From: Stramonita haemastoma
Taxonomy: Eukaryota > Mollusca > Gastropoda > Neogastropoda > Muricidae
NCBI GenBank assembly: GCA_030674155.1
Contig: CM060322.1
Location: forward strand, 59,409,264 to 59,434,263
Reading direction: 5' to 3'
Length of the DNA: 25,000 nucleotides
The position numbers and the translations under genes were made by a program. Below, one piece after another: positions 9,525 through 19,393 of the stretch. Within the stretch, counting starts at the first letter, position 1. Every line of letters starts with the position of its first letter. Below the pieces are notes generated by a model. That model saw only the letters and a program-made list of their open reading frames with translations. It did not search any database and was not told where the DNA came from.

Positions 9525-9645
9525 CCAGTTGTATAAATATTATTATATTTAAAATATTATATAATATGACATATTTACATATTTACTATTATATTGAATA
9601 TATACTATATATATATCATATATATATATATATATATATGTTCAT
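9525..9645. repeat. AT-rich tract with TA microsatellite
   Basis: Almost pure A/T from about 9530, ending in TA arrays (about 9598-9640). It is likely low-melting and cruciform-prone. Confidence 0.9.
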
Positions 9646-10091
9646 AATATTTATGCATCTTTTATACATTTGCAAACAAAGAAGCAAAATAAATGTAAGG
9701 GAGCCGTATGTGCAATAATTATATTACTATATAAACAAAGATCTTGGTCAAGTCGTTTTATTAAATGTCATTTTTGTAATACTTTCCATCAACTTATGAC
9801 AATTTTCTAGTGAATAAATTGCTCGGGAACAAACATTGAAGAGAAACAGCATTTTCAAATTCTGTAGTAAGTCAGACAAATTCAGGCGGGTTACAGGCCA
9901 TACATGAAAACAGTAAACATGTAATCCAGATATCAAGGATATATAGCACAACACACGATCCAAACATCAGCACACATCCATTGCAATAAAAAAAAAAAAA
10001 AGCGCCCCACAAATCGGCAATACCTCAGCCAGTTGTAAACTCACCAAGTAAAATTACTAACACTCGTGTGCGCACCAGTGTGCCCACGCAT
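9646..10091. other. No gene recognised
   Basis: AT-rich unique-looking DNA with a 14-base A run near 9988. Open frames are short and overlap on both strands. Confidence 0.55.

Positions 10092-10165
<74 letters not shown>
10092..10165. repeat. CA microsatellite, about 37 units
   Basis: A perfect CA array lies between GCATG on the left and GGCATGCC on the right. Degenerate CACG-containing sequence follows. Confidence 0.98.
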
Positions 10166-10167
<2 letters not shown>

Positions 10168-11303
10168 CATGCCAACACACACGCAACACAACCATGCACG
10201 CACGCGAACATTTGAACACATGCGCACGCACTTTTATGACAAACGAAATTGTTCTAAGTTTTATTGTAAAATATATCAAATATTTTATTCTATTAGGATA
10301 ATGAACACAGCATTAAAAAAAAATTCCACACACACGCATTTTTATGACATACACCAAACTGTTATAACCCGCTTGATTTAACAAATATCAGGTGAAATTA
10401 TTTTGTCCAATAAAATACTCAACACAGTTTAAAATGATAAAAAGCAGCCTTTGGAGTCATAGTAAGTTGTCCTGAAGTTTTTCATTTTGTTCTATTTCAG
10501 CTGCGAGCCGGCTACCCAACCCTAACTCCAGCCTTTTTTGCTGAAGGGGGAGGTAGGCTTTTCCCAATGCTCTGACCAGCAGTGACACAATATCTGACCA
10601 ACTGACTTTTGAATTCTTACACCTTTTGAAATATTTCAGTCCACATTTTGTTCAATCCAATATACTTTTAAAACACAGAAGTGACAAAAAGCTAAACTCC
10701 AGCCGTGTTATCTTTACAGCCAGAAAGTGCAGACACCCCAAGTGAATATTTGCAAAATATCAGCTTGTAAGTTGTGCTAACCTTGTATATTTCTCAGTAA
10801 AAAAAAAAAAAAAAAGTCAGTTGGGTAGTCAAGTGCCAGTGGTGTGTGCTCACCACCTAGCCTTTTGTCAGGTACAAATTAATTTTGTACAAGGCTGCCA
10901 TGACAAACATGAACAAATGAAAGCAATACTGGTTACAAAAAATGTTTTTGTTGATCTTATAAAAGGAACTTTCACCATTTTCTCCACTCATTTTAAGGCA
11001 AAAATAATGTACAAGCTATGGACAAAAGGGTTTCCAGTTTATCTTTCAAGGGAGTAAAATCAACTGGAAAGCAGCGTGAAATTCATATTTCAAAACACTG
11101 CACATAGAATTAGTTTTGACCCTGAAGTAATTAAATGGGGGGAGGGGGCAGCAAGCAAAGTGGAAGATATAAACTGCATAATTCAAACAAGTCTGCCAGA
11201 TACAATGCAAAACTACTAAGAATTTCACACAAAAAGAATAGGTTAAAAACATGGATAAGCCACGACCTTTAAGTTATCATAAGACATGATACAGGTAACA
11301 AGC
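10166..11303. other. Unassigned AT-rich DNA
   Basis: About 1.1 kb with short A runs (about 10800-10815) and no recognised protein, RNA or repeat. A CTATTTCAG at 10492-10500 resembles a 3' splice site but no coding frame follows it. Some of it could be UTR or intron of a gene outside the window, but nothing proves this. Confidence 0.5.
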
Positions 11304-11304
11304 T

Positions 11305-11371
<67 letters not shown>

Positions 11372-11404
11372 CACACACACGCACACACACACACACACAC
11401 ACAC
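11304..11404. repeat. CA and CACG compound microsatellite
   Basis: CA units, then about ten GCAC units (about 11332-11372), then CA again with one GCAC interruption. The central block has a CpG every four bases. Confidence 0.97.
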
Positions 11405-11634
11405 CATCCTTCATCTGGAGGTGAACATTATGGACAATGCTTGGAATAATTACAACTAAACCAACTAGCCAACTGAACAGATAAAGACCAAAATTATCAA
11501 ACCTCCAAAACAAATAGTAAAACATTAAATACCAAAAACACCGTTACTGAAAAACCATGTACATGCAACAGAACCGCGTAACTCATTCAACAAAGGGCAA
11601 TGTTATGCTTGGAAGAAAATAGGAGTGTGACTGG

Positions 11635-11765
11635 GTCATATTCGGACGAGACTAATCCGAGGCCCCGTGTGCGAACGCACGCAGAACATCTTGCGCACCC
11701 GTTAAAACCCCGTTCCGCCTTTGGGAAGAGCAGGCCATGGTGTGCTTGTGGGAGCGGATGACAAA
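11635..11765 (+). mobile_element. SINE body fragment, plus strand
   Basis: ATTCGGACGAGACTAATCCG then AGGCCCCGTGTGCGAACGC, GCAGAACATCTTGCGCACC, GTTAAAACCCCGTTCCGCCT, AGCAGGCCATGGTGTGC and GGGAGCGGATGACAAAATTA. This aligns over its whole length with the reverse complement of about 8685-8815, so the two are inverted copies about 3 kb apart. The tRNA-like head seen in the 8.6-kb copy is not evident here. Confidence 0.75.
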
Positions 11766-11859
11766 ATTATATTTTTTAAAAACCAGCATGCACACAGGTG
11801 CATTTAAACACAATCCCTGAGGCTCGGGGCTGTATATATAGTTTTTAAAAAATCATAAA

Positions 11860-11896
11860 AATAATGATAATAGTGATAATAATGATGATGATGATC

Positions 11897-11941
<45 letters not shown>

Positions 11942-11942
11942 G
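11860..11942. repeat. GAT and AAT trinucleotide microsatellite
   Basis: Degenerate AATAATGATAAT and GATGATGAT pass into a perfect AAT array of about 16 units. It lies between two SINE-type segments. Confidence 0.96.
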
Positions 11943-12061
11943 GTAGGCACTGCACTTGTGGCGACATGCTCTCCTCGGAGAGAGCAGCTCGAATTTCACG
12001 CAGAAAAATCTGCTGCGACATAAAGTGGTATAAAATAAAATAAAATAAAATAAAATAAATA
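11943..12061 (+). mobile_element. SINE tail with AAAAT repeats
   Basis: GGCACTGCACTTGTGGCGAC, then CTCTCCTCGGAGAGAG, CAGCTCGAATTTCACGCAGA, AATCTGCTGCGACATAAAGT, GGTAT and a tail of about six AAAAT units. It aligns with 19046-19162 except for the tail repeat. Endings of this type (GAGAGCAGCCCGAATTTC then GAAATCTGTTGTGA and an A/T-rich short repeat) are familiar to me from gastropod SINEs and 3' UTRs. It may be the 3' end of the element at 11635-11765, interrupted by the AAT array, or a separate insertion. Confidence 0.72.
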
Positions 12062-13144
12062 TGTAGTGTTACTATGTTTGGGAAAATGTGAAAAGCAACC
12101 TAACGGAGGAGGAGAAACCACACAACAAACTCGTGTCCCTTACAGCTGGGGAACAGATAAGCCCAATACAGGCAAATGCTTCAGGAACAAAATCATGAAG
12201 TTACTACAAAAACTATTAATGACGGGCAATGTTGGACTGTTTTATAAGTAGAGTTGGTTACACCACCATTGACAATACCCATATTCTACCAGATACAATG
12301 AAAAGGAAAAAGTCATCAGCAATAAATTACTTCACTTTGCGCTCTGTAATTCAAACTGAGTAATCAAAAATGCAAAAATGAAAGGGAGATCGACTTTTCA
12401 TTATCCAGTCCAAGAAAGCTACAGTAGATGTTTCCATACAAAATGTCAAAATATGTGATGGAAAAGGAGATAAGTGGAAGTAGCAAACACTATCTGTCCA
12501 CCAGCATTCCTTGCTGAAATGCATTTTCTTTATAAAGTTCAAAACAAAAACTTTCATACAGCTGAGTGTTTTGTATAACTGCCTGTCAGTCCATGACCAG
12601 CCACTAAAACAAACCCACACATGCTCAATTTTCTAGTTTCACACAACCCAGGTTTTATGAAAGCACAAAACTTAAGGGATGAACAATAAAAACTCAAACC
12701 TGTACTACACTACATTATCATTGATCTGCTAGAATACACCGTTTCACTGCATTTGGTACACTGGAATTTTGGAATATACACGTTTAAAGTAAAGTTCCAA
12801 ACTTGCAGCCAAACACTCATGTACAGAACATACAGTAGAAAGGTTGGACAAATCCAAGAAAACCAACAAGAAATCCTGCAGCACTTAGCGCTGATTGATG
12901 TCAAATCTTTCATGTTAGTCTTGCCAATACAACCAGGTTTTGTGGAGACTAACCTCTTTCCCAGTGACCCGTTTTTTCTGTTTGTCTCCATTTTTCTTTA
13001 AAGTACATTTGGCCTCACTTTTTCTCTGCCTTTTATTTCCTGTTCAGATTTACCTTAATAAAAACAAAATTAAAAAGGCTGTGCTTGGTACATTTGCGCG
13101 GACAAATGGAAACAAAAAGACTGCTGGGGAGATGGAGAGAGAAT
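12062..13144. other. Unassigned AT-rich DNA
   Basis: No repeat family or gene recognised. Frames of 82-93 codons exist on both strands at about 12351-12620 and 12710-13001, but they overlap each other and look like no known family. This could be intron or 3' UTR, which the sequence alone cannot show. Confidence 0.5.
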
Positions 13145-13250
13145 AGTCTATCAATTCAATTCAATTCAAAATTTTATTTCGAGAAAAAAAAACCCAAGGG
13201 GTACATGAAATTTAACAAAACCAATGCTTGCAGATATGGGCGTGTGAAAA
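13145..13250 (-). mobile_element. LINE 3'-end-like segment, minus strand
   Basis: On the minus strand it reads GTACCCCTTGGG, a T run, CTCGAAATAAAATTTTGAAT and then TTGAATTGAATTGA. An AATAAA signal followed by tandem TTGAA units is a usual 3' end for non-LTR retrotransposons in invertebrates. It lies on the same strand as, and downstream of, the ORF2 fragment at 14164-14622, but the CT and CA arrays between make it uncertain whether they are one insertion. Confidence 0.45.
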
Positions 13251-13370
13251 ATACAACAAAAATCCCAACACAATGGATAGCACAAAAATGAAAAAAGAAA
13301 GAGTATTCACAATACAGTAGAGGAACAAAAACATCACCATGATGTTTAGACGACTCGACTATTAATGCGT

Positions 13371-13560
<190 letters not shown>

Positions 13561-13561
<1 letters not shown>

Positions 13562-13875
13562 CAAGCATATCCCGTACAACGCTAAGGCATCTAGAAGCAC
13601 TTATGCGCGCCCGCGCACACACACACACACACTAACATACACACGTGCAGAAGGCACTCTAATGTGTGCTGGTTAACCCTCAAGGGCACACCTGCCCACT
13701 AACCCACGCGTGCACTCACGTAAGCATGAAAAATACAATAAGTGCACCAGACAAAAATAATCAGAAAACCCCACAAAAATACCAAACAACCCAAAGAACC
13801 AACATTTATATGAAATTACAAAAGTTCTCACTAGGCGGCTGTATTGCACAATTATAGTTTAAACTCCTGATTAAT
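13561..13875. other. Unassigned DNA with a short CA run
   Basis: Contains GCGCGCCCGCGCACACAC... with CA to about 13632 and no other recognised element. No coding evidence. Confidence 0.6.
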
Positions 13876-13891
13876 TTTAAGCGCGCGCACA

Positions 13892-13922
<31 letters not shown>

Positions 13923-13979
13923 ACACACACACAACACACACAACACACACACACAACACACAACACACACAACACACAC

Positions 13980-14027
<48 letters not shown>

Positions 14028-14063
14028 CGCACACACGCACACACACACGCACACACACACACG
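13876..14063. repeat. Interrupted CA microsatellite
   Basis: About 190 bp of CA broken many times by AACA (a missing C) and near the right end by GCAC units. It starts GCGCGCGCAC. It abuts the apparent 3' flank of the LINE fragment. Confidence 0.97.
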
Positions 14064-14163
14064 CCTTCATAGTCTATACCAACAGGGGAACGAAATTGTC
14101 TATAGCATGAAACAATTTGCACTAGTGTCATTTATGAAAATATATCAAATCAGTGGTTTCTCA

Positions 14164-14622
14164 TTATTTCTTTGAGAAACTAACTTTAATAAGCAAGGAT
14201 TTCCTCCTAGAGCTAAACAGTTCATGGAACTTGATAACATTTGGATTGTTATAATATTTTGGGATAAATTTGTTTCTTAACTGCACCAAAAAATATTTGA
14301 ACAAGCAATGAAGCTCATCTAACTCGCCATCATCACATTTATCACAGACTCTCTCTGCTCTGGGAATACTACTTATTCTGCCTGTTTGGATGGGAGGTCG
14401 ATGATTTAACGTTCGAAAATGAATAAAAGTTAATAATGAGGTACGAGGAAGAATGGATAAGTAATGTTCAAAGCAGAAACACTTTTTAAATAGTCTATAA
14501 TTAAGGAAGATGTCACTGTCCACATGAGAAAACCATTGCTGTAAATACTGATCTTGCAAGCTACGTGTAACTTTGGCTTTAAACCATTCTGGTGAAACTC
14601 GAAGATCAATGGGCTGGGAGTG
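14164..14622 (-). pseudogene. LINE ORF2 C-terminal fragment (non-LTR retrotransposon)
   Basis: The minus strand is open from a stop near 14622 to a stop at 14164. The frame reads IDLRVSPEWFKAKVTRSLQD and then QQWFSHVDSDIFLNYRLFKK. After that come LTFIHFRTLNHRPPIQTGR and IPRAERVCDKC, and finally DELHCLF. This layout matches the region after the reverse transcriptase domain in many invertebrate LINEs: a helix with FR.LNH..PI..GR, then IPR..R.C..C, then DE.H. The usual zinc-knuckle-like C-x2-C-x8-H-x3-C shows C, C and H, but the fourth position is Lys (LFKYF). No reverse transcriptase or endonuclease domain lies upstream on the minus strand (15.0 kb and beyond), so it is 5'-truncated and inactive. 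The first codon of the listed 131-residue frame is TTG and is not a real start. Clade is not assigned. Confidence 0.78.
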
Positions 14623-14789
14623 TTAGGACCTGGGTAACGAGCATGTCCCTGAGCTACAGCAAAGCAAAAGACAAGGAAATCAAGGAACAGGACCCATCAA
14701 TAATCACATCAATATGTATAACATTAAAAGGCAAGCATTTATCATGCCACATTTTGTAGAATAAAAGGTAAGTGTTTTCATATCCTATG

Positions 14790-15055
14790 TGGTCGTTGGG
14801 GAGAGAGGTAACAGAGACCTCAGCTTCTCTAGGGGCCAGCATATTGAGAGCGGCGCCCATCTCCTCTCCCTCACTCTTTCGTCTATCCTGTCCCTAAAGA
14901 GGGCGGGTACCCATTTACTGCTGGGTGCTAGTTGAAGCCAAGACGTGCAAACGGTTACTTATCTGCTGGGTAACCCTGCTCAGTGCTGCTTACCCTTAGC
15001 TTGGGTAACGTTGAGTGTTTTAATCACTGGGCTATGCTGTATCCCAATAAGAAAA
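14790..15055 (-). mobile_element. Probable tRNA-derived SINE, minus strand
   Basis: Read on the minus strand it begins near 15055 with GATACAGCATAGCCCAGTGA then TTAAAACACTC. TAGCCCAGTGAT is close to the polymerase III A-box consensus TRGCNNAGYNGG. The body has GGGTTACCCAGCAG, CACCCAGCAGTAAATGGGTA, CCCGCCCTCTTTAGGGACAG, GGGCGCCGCTCTCAATATGC and TGGCCCTAGAGAAGC. The B box is not clear. The style resembles short dispersed repeats of marine invertebrates, but I have only one copy in the window, so the ends and the family are uncertain. It sits directly upstream of the LINE fragment on the same strand. Confidence 0.42.
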
Positions 15056-15425
15056 GGGGAAAAATAACTACGGCTTAAAACATATGCCGATTTTTTTCAT
15101 AAATTGAAATACCGCAACTTTTTGTGACATTCCAGTACTTCCTACATTTCCAGCCTTTAAAAAAGCAATGGCGGGTTTTTTTTTTAATCAGGATTGGTCA
15201 CGGAAGTAAAGCCATCTGTTTCTTTAAACTACAAAGGCATACAGAATGTTAATTTCATGTTCTTTGGTTAACTTATTCTCCACCTACCTCCACCCCCAAA
15301 ATATAAAAACCACACACATAAGGGTGTGCAACTTTTGGGTAGGCTGCTTAATGTAGCATACACTGGTGATGATAAATGCCTAAGGTAGACCATTCCATAG
15401 ATAACATGTTAAACATGTACCCCCC

Positions 15426-15427
<2 letters not shown>
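15056..15427. other. No gene recognised
   Basis: AT-rich, with A and T runs (for example the T run at about 15176-15184). Nothing identifiable. Confidence 0.55.

Positions 15428-15503
<76 letters not shown>
15428..15503. repeat. CA microsatellite, about 37 units
   Basis: A perfect CA array, cleanly bounded by CCCCCTTA and CCTGAACAG. Confidence 0.98.
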
Positions 15504-15505
<2 letters not shown>

Positions 15506-15945
15506 GAACAGACTATCACGCCCCATTTCTGCAATGCATTATCAGTTTCCCAGCACCTTCTCCCAATCATTATTCATTAATCCATTCTGAACCCAGCGCC
15601 TCCTACTTCTGCTTTTAGATAGATTCTAAAATGCACACCCTTCCGCTGATTATTCCATCAGGCATTCCAAACCCAATACCCTTCTACTGCTGTTTTTAGG
15701 TACACTTTTTTTTCTAAAGGGCTCCCCACCTCCACCCACCCCTGAAGCTGATCAGAAGTTTGCCTGTCCCCTATCCCCATCCTGTCTTTACACCTCTTTC
15801 CCCATCACTTCATACCAGAACATTGCAGCACCCCTCCCCCGTCCTAGCATCTTTTAAAAAAAAATTTCTCACACCCCTTCTCCTACCAACCCCGAAGAAA
15901 AATGTTTAGCCACTGTGTCAGCATATACCATTATCCACCTGCCTT
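15504..15945. other. C-rich unassigned DNA with an imperfect duplication
   Basis: The plus strand is rich in CCC. A segment TTCTGAACCCAGCGCCTCCT followed by ACTTCTGCTTTTAGATAGATT (about 15584-15627) recurs in diverged form as TTCCAAACCCAATACCCTTC then TACTGCTGTTTTTAGGTACA (about 15665-15706). No gene. Confidence 0.55.
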
Positions 15946-16071
15946 TTGTGTCCACATGTGGGGCCAGGGTTAGTGTTGAGGTTAGTGTTAGAGTTAGTGT
16001 TAAAAGTTAATGAGGGGTAAGGCTTGTCTGTCAGATGGTCTGTCAGAATGTTAGAATTCCTGTGGACACAA
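15946..16071. mobile_element. Possible 126-bp inverted-repeat element (MITE-like)
   Basis: An 11-bp perfect terminal inverted repeat, TTGTGTCCACA at 15946-15956 and TGTGGACACAA at 16061-16071, encloses 104 bp. The interior includes GGTTAGTGTT-type repeats at about 15968-16010, which resemble a decayed TTAGGG-like tract. Size and structure fit a small non-autonomous DNA element, but no convincing target-site duplication is visible, so chance is not excluded. Confidence 0.38.
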
Positions 16072-16107
16072 TAGCACGTGGACAACTGGTTTGTAGCTAG
16101 AGACAGT

Positions 16108-16226
16108 GTTTATCACATGTTAAAACTTGGACCATGCTTCAGACGAGTAGGCACCGAGTGAACCAATAACCACGTGTACACAGGGACTGGATGTAAAAAA
16201 AAAAAAGCCTATAAGCACTTATTTGA
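16108..16226 (+). mobile_element. SINE 3' body fragment, plus strand
   Basis: TTATCACATGTTAAAACTTG, then CTTCAGACGAGTAGGC and ACAGGGACTGGATGTAAAA, an A run and AGCACTTATTTG. This aligns block by block with the minus strand of about 8640-8770 (CACACATGTTAAATCCTG, TTTCATACGAGTAGGC, GGGGACTGGATGTAAAA, GAGTACTTATT). It lacks the head and the GAGGCCCCGTGTGC block. Confidence 0.6.
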
Positions 16227-16578
16227 ACGTCCTTGAAATAAAAGATTAGATAAGAATGGTCTGTAACTGGCGAAAGCATAACTCTTTAAATCGGAATCAG
16301 TTATACCAAAAGCCAGGCTACACATTGGACAGGGATGTCCACAAATTTCCTCTTTAGCTGTCAAAACATTTCAGGCCTCAGGAATGTTTTAATCCATTAA
16401 AACGAAATATGCCCCCCCCTCCCCCCGAAAAAATATCCATGGGAGAAAAAAGTCTACCAGCCAGCCCTCTGTGTGTCTCCACTGCTCTAAATGTGTTATC
16501 TGAACCACTGCTATACACCCCTTCCCCTCCCTTCCCTCTCCTTTCAACCCGATGTCTCCTCCCCACAACTATCCCCTT
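16227..16578. other. Unassigned DNA with a poly-C tract
   Basis: Holds a C-rich run (GCCCCCCCCTCCCCCCG near 16410-16427) and pyrimidine-rich sequence at about 16518-16570. No gene is supported. Confidence 0.6.
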
Positions 16579-16600
16579 CAACACACACACACACACACAC

Positions 16601-16652
<52 letters not shown>

Positions 16653-16684
16653 ACACACACCACTACCACCACACAACACACACA
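16579..16684. repeat. Interrupted CA microsatellite
   Basis: CA units with an AACA interruption near 16600 and ACCACC interruptions after 16650. Confidence 0.96.
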
Positions 16685-17367
16685 ACTATACAACACTAGT
16701 GTTTTGTGACATCAATTCTAAAAAATAGAAAGCTTACAACTACCATAAAATCTGCCTGATGTACCGCATAGGAATGGTATACCTCTGGCAACTCATTTGT
16801 TGGCAATACTAAAATATGTGTCGATTCTGCCCACAAAATAATTTTTAAGTACCCCGATACGTTAGTGGTGGCGAAACCAGGTTTCGCAAGAGCAGTGAAT
16901 AATCCCGATGACTTGAATATTTTCCCGAAACTTTTTAATTTTTGAGTAAGTCTGTCTACCTCAGCCAAAACCAAAGCTTATTTGATTGCCTATTTTCCAA
17001 GTTCTTTTTTTTTTAGGCATCTGACACTTCACTTCCCAACGACCATTCAGGTTATGGTACACATTCACCTTTTCTCTGTTGACAAAACATTCTCATAAAA
17101 AAACCATTAAAAAAAACATTGCCATTTAGCACATGAGCCATGAGCTTGAGCATAAAGAGACATTGACAGAAAATGTATTTTCTATTGGCTTTTTTAAAAA
17201 GTTTACTAATGTGTCTTTTTAGCCCTCCTTCTGTGATACTTTGTACCAATCGCCTTCTTGGAAAAAAACATAGCCCATTTCCAATAGATATTGATCGGCT
17301 ACTCTTTTGCTACCTTGCCACACATTGGGGGGATGAGGGGGGTAAAGGATTTTTAAGAGTAATTCGA
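16685..17367. other. Unassigned AT-rich DNA
   Basis: Contains a 92-codon minus-strand frame (16974-16696) without a recognisable family, and a perfect 17-bp hairpin GCGAAACCAGGTTTCGC at 16871-16887. The right end is G-rich (GGGGGGATGAGGGGGG near 17326-17341). No supported gene. Confidence 0.5.
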
Positions 17368-17648
17368 GATAGTTTTTGAAAAGTCAATTTAATTTTTCTC
17401 CCAAAAGCAGTTTTTAAAAAGTCATTTAATTTTTCTCCAAAAGCAGTTTTGAAAAGTCAATTTTTCTCCCAAAAGCAGATCGTTTTTGAAAAGTCAGTTT
17501 AATTTTTTTCCCAAAACCAGATAGTTTTTGAAAAGTCAATTTAATTTTTTTCCCAAAACCAGATAGTTTTTGAAAAGTCAATTTAATTTTTCTCCCAAAA
17601 CCAGATAGTTTTTGAAAAGTCAATTTAATTTTTCTCCCCAAAGCAGTA
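17368..17648. repeat. 42-bp minisatellite, about 7 copies
   Basis: The full unit reads ATAGTTTTTGAAAAGTCAAT, then TTAATTTTTTTCCCAAAACC and AG. The three right-hand units (about 17519-17646) are nearly identical. Two left-hand units are shortened to about 32-36 bp. Because 42 is a multiple of three, the minus strand reads a 14-residue peptide repeat (KIKLTFQKLSGFGK) through the full-length units and stays open for 71 codons. No start context or flanking gene supports translation. Confidence 0.94.
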
Positions 17649-18723
17649 TTTTTAACAGAGAGGTCACAGTGTGAACCGTATTATTTAAAAAAGTATGAAG
17701 CCAAATATTCATTACATATAGTCATAAAAAACCATTACATAAATAGATAAACATGTATCATTCTTTCATACTTCTGTTCCAACTTGAAGAGTTGAATTGA
17801 TTTTAGAATTGTTGTATCATAGTATTGTTTCTAAGATATAGTATATACATCGTTTTACGAGCTATCTGTAACACCAAGTTTTTTTGTTGTATGAATTTTT
17901 TTTTACAAACTAAATGCATTCAAAATAGTGAAAATCTAAATGGACTGTTTTTGTGATAAACTTGCACAGAGGGTATTAGCTCGTTTATTGAAATAAATTT
18001 TTAGAACAATATGAAGTTCCATCATTATAAAAAAAAAATTCTGCAATACCGTTTGTATGGAGCTACATAAAGAATTCATATGTTCAAAATTAATAATATT
18101 CACCAATCTTCTGTGGTCATGTTTTTAATGAGTTAACCTAAGACAGTACAATGCATGAAATACTCCTTGTTGTTTCTGGTTACATCTTTTAAATCAGAAT
18201 TTTGAAAAAATATATTGGTCTTTGTACGGTGATATGACAAAACAATAGCAAAACAGTTTTTTTAAATCTGCGCACCGCCCAGTGAAAAGCAGACGTTAAA
18301 ATATGCACAAGTTGGGAAATGTTCTGCTGCAGGAGACATCTGAGCTTAAACAAAACTTCAAAGCTAGTCACACCTAACAGTTTACCCACAAAAAAACCAA
18401 CTATAAGAGCTCAATCACAGAGAATGTCTTGTTCCTAGTTGTAAATCTCCATACACCATTTTTTTAATATGTATGTGACAACCAATTCAAGTAATTGAAC
18501 ATGACTTTTCACTGGCAACTGTCACCTTAAGTTTGCATAAAATAAATGGAAGCAAGCTTTCCAAAGCTTCTTTACACGAGTTTTAGCCAACTGAAGAAAA
18601 ATGAAGTTGTCTTCAGCCTCCACTTCTAGTCCCTGGAATGTCTTCAGTCCTCCAAGCCCCTGAAATCGCATGGTCAACAGGGGAGAATGGGAAAATGTAA
18701 ATTGAGGAAAATGAGGCAGGGTT
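17649..18723. other. Unassigned AT-rich DNA
   Basis: About 1.1 kb of AT-rich sequence with A and T runs and frames under 70 codons. Nothing recognised. Confidence 0.55.
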
Positions 18724-18798
18724 TTGGAGAGGAGAGGGAAACAGGAGAGAGAAAGAGGACGAGCGACAAAGAGAAATGAAGCAGATAGCGAAAGAGGC

Positions 18799-18829
<31 letters not shown>

Positions 18830-18843
18830 AGGAGAGGAGAGAT

Positions 18844-18879
<36 letters not shown>

Positions 18880-18910
18880 GAGAGGGAGGAGAGAGAGAGA
18901 GGAGAGAGAG

Positions 18911-18941
<31 letters not shown>

Positions 18942-18989
18942 AGAGGAGAGGAAGAGGATGGAGAGGAGAGAGAGAGAGAGGAGAGAGAG

Positions 18990-19045
<56 letters not shown>
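18724..19045. repeat. GA/GGA polypurine tract
   Basis: Purine-rich from about 18724. It is pure purine from 18799 to 19045 except for T at 18843 and T at 18959. GA units are mixed with GGA steps in a loosely periodic pattern. The plus-strand frames of 111 and 115 codons are ER/RE repeats and not genes. Confidence 0.97.
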
Positions 19046-19048
<3 letters not shown>

Positions 19049-19162
19049 TGCTGCACTAGTGGCAACACACTCTCCCCGGGGAGAGCAGCCCGAATTTCCG
19101 CAGAGAAATCTGTTGTGAAATAAAGTGGTATATTTAAAATAATATATATATATATATATATA
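19046..19162 (+). mobile_element. SINE tail with TA repeats
   Basis: TGGTGCTGCACTAGTGGCAA, then a perfect 16-bp palindrome CTCTCCCCGGGGAGAG at 19070-19085, CAGCCCGAATTTCCGCAGAG, AAATCTGTTGTGAAATAAAG and TGGTAT, then AT-rich sequence and about ten TA units. It aligns with 11943-12061. The polypurine array ends exactly where the element begins. Confidence 0.75.
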
Positions 19163-19272
19163 ATTAATATATAGAGAGAGGGGGAGGGGGGAGGAGGGGG
19201 AGGGAAAGAGAGAGGGATGGAAGAGGAGAGAGGAGGGGGGGGTAGGAGGGAGAGAGAGAGAAGTAGAGATAA
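19163..19272. repeat. GA/G-rich purine tract
   Basis: GAGAGAGGGGGAGGGGGGAGG and similar, purine except for isolated T or C. Several runs of four or more G give G-quadruplex potential. Confidence 0.9.
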
Positions 19273-19298
19273 GGAGTGACTTTTTTTTTCAACAAATT

Positions 19299-19301
<3 letters not shown>

Positions 19302-19376
<75 letters not shown>

Positions 19377-19393
19377 ATACATATATATATATG
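19302..19393. repeat. TA microsatellite
   Basis: About 34 TA units to 19370, then AATAAAATAC and six more AT units. It is self-complementary over its whole length. Confidence 0.97.

Noticed and set aside
10490..10560. Possible exon start after CTATTTCAG, then CTGCGAGCCGG
   Set aside because: Only a short splice-like string. No open, recognisable coding sequence follows, and no donor is evident.
12710..13001. Overlapping 93-codon minus-strand and 82-codon plus-strand frames
   Set aside because: Both are AT-rich, antisense to each other, and resemble no family. No splice or start context favours either.
15962..16015. True telomeric repeat
   Set aside because: Only loose GGTTAGTGTT motifs with no run of TTAGGG, too degenerate to call telomeric.
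16696..16974. 92-codon minus-strand frame with a plausible start (EVDRLTQKLKSFGKIFKSSG)
   Set aside because: The first half looks protein-like, but there is no recognised family and no neighbouring exon or transposon part. It could be reconsidered if transcripts exist.
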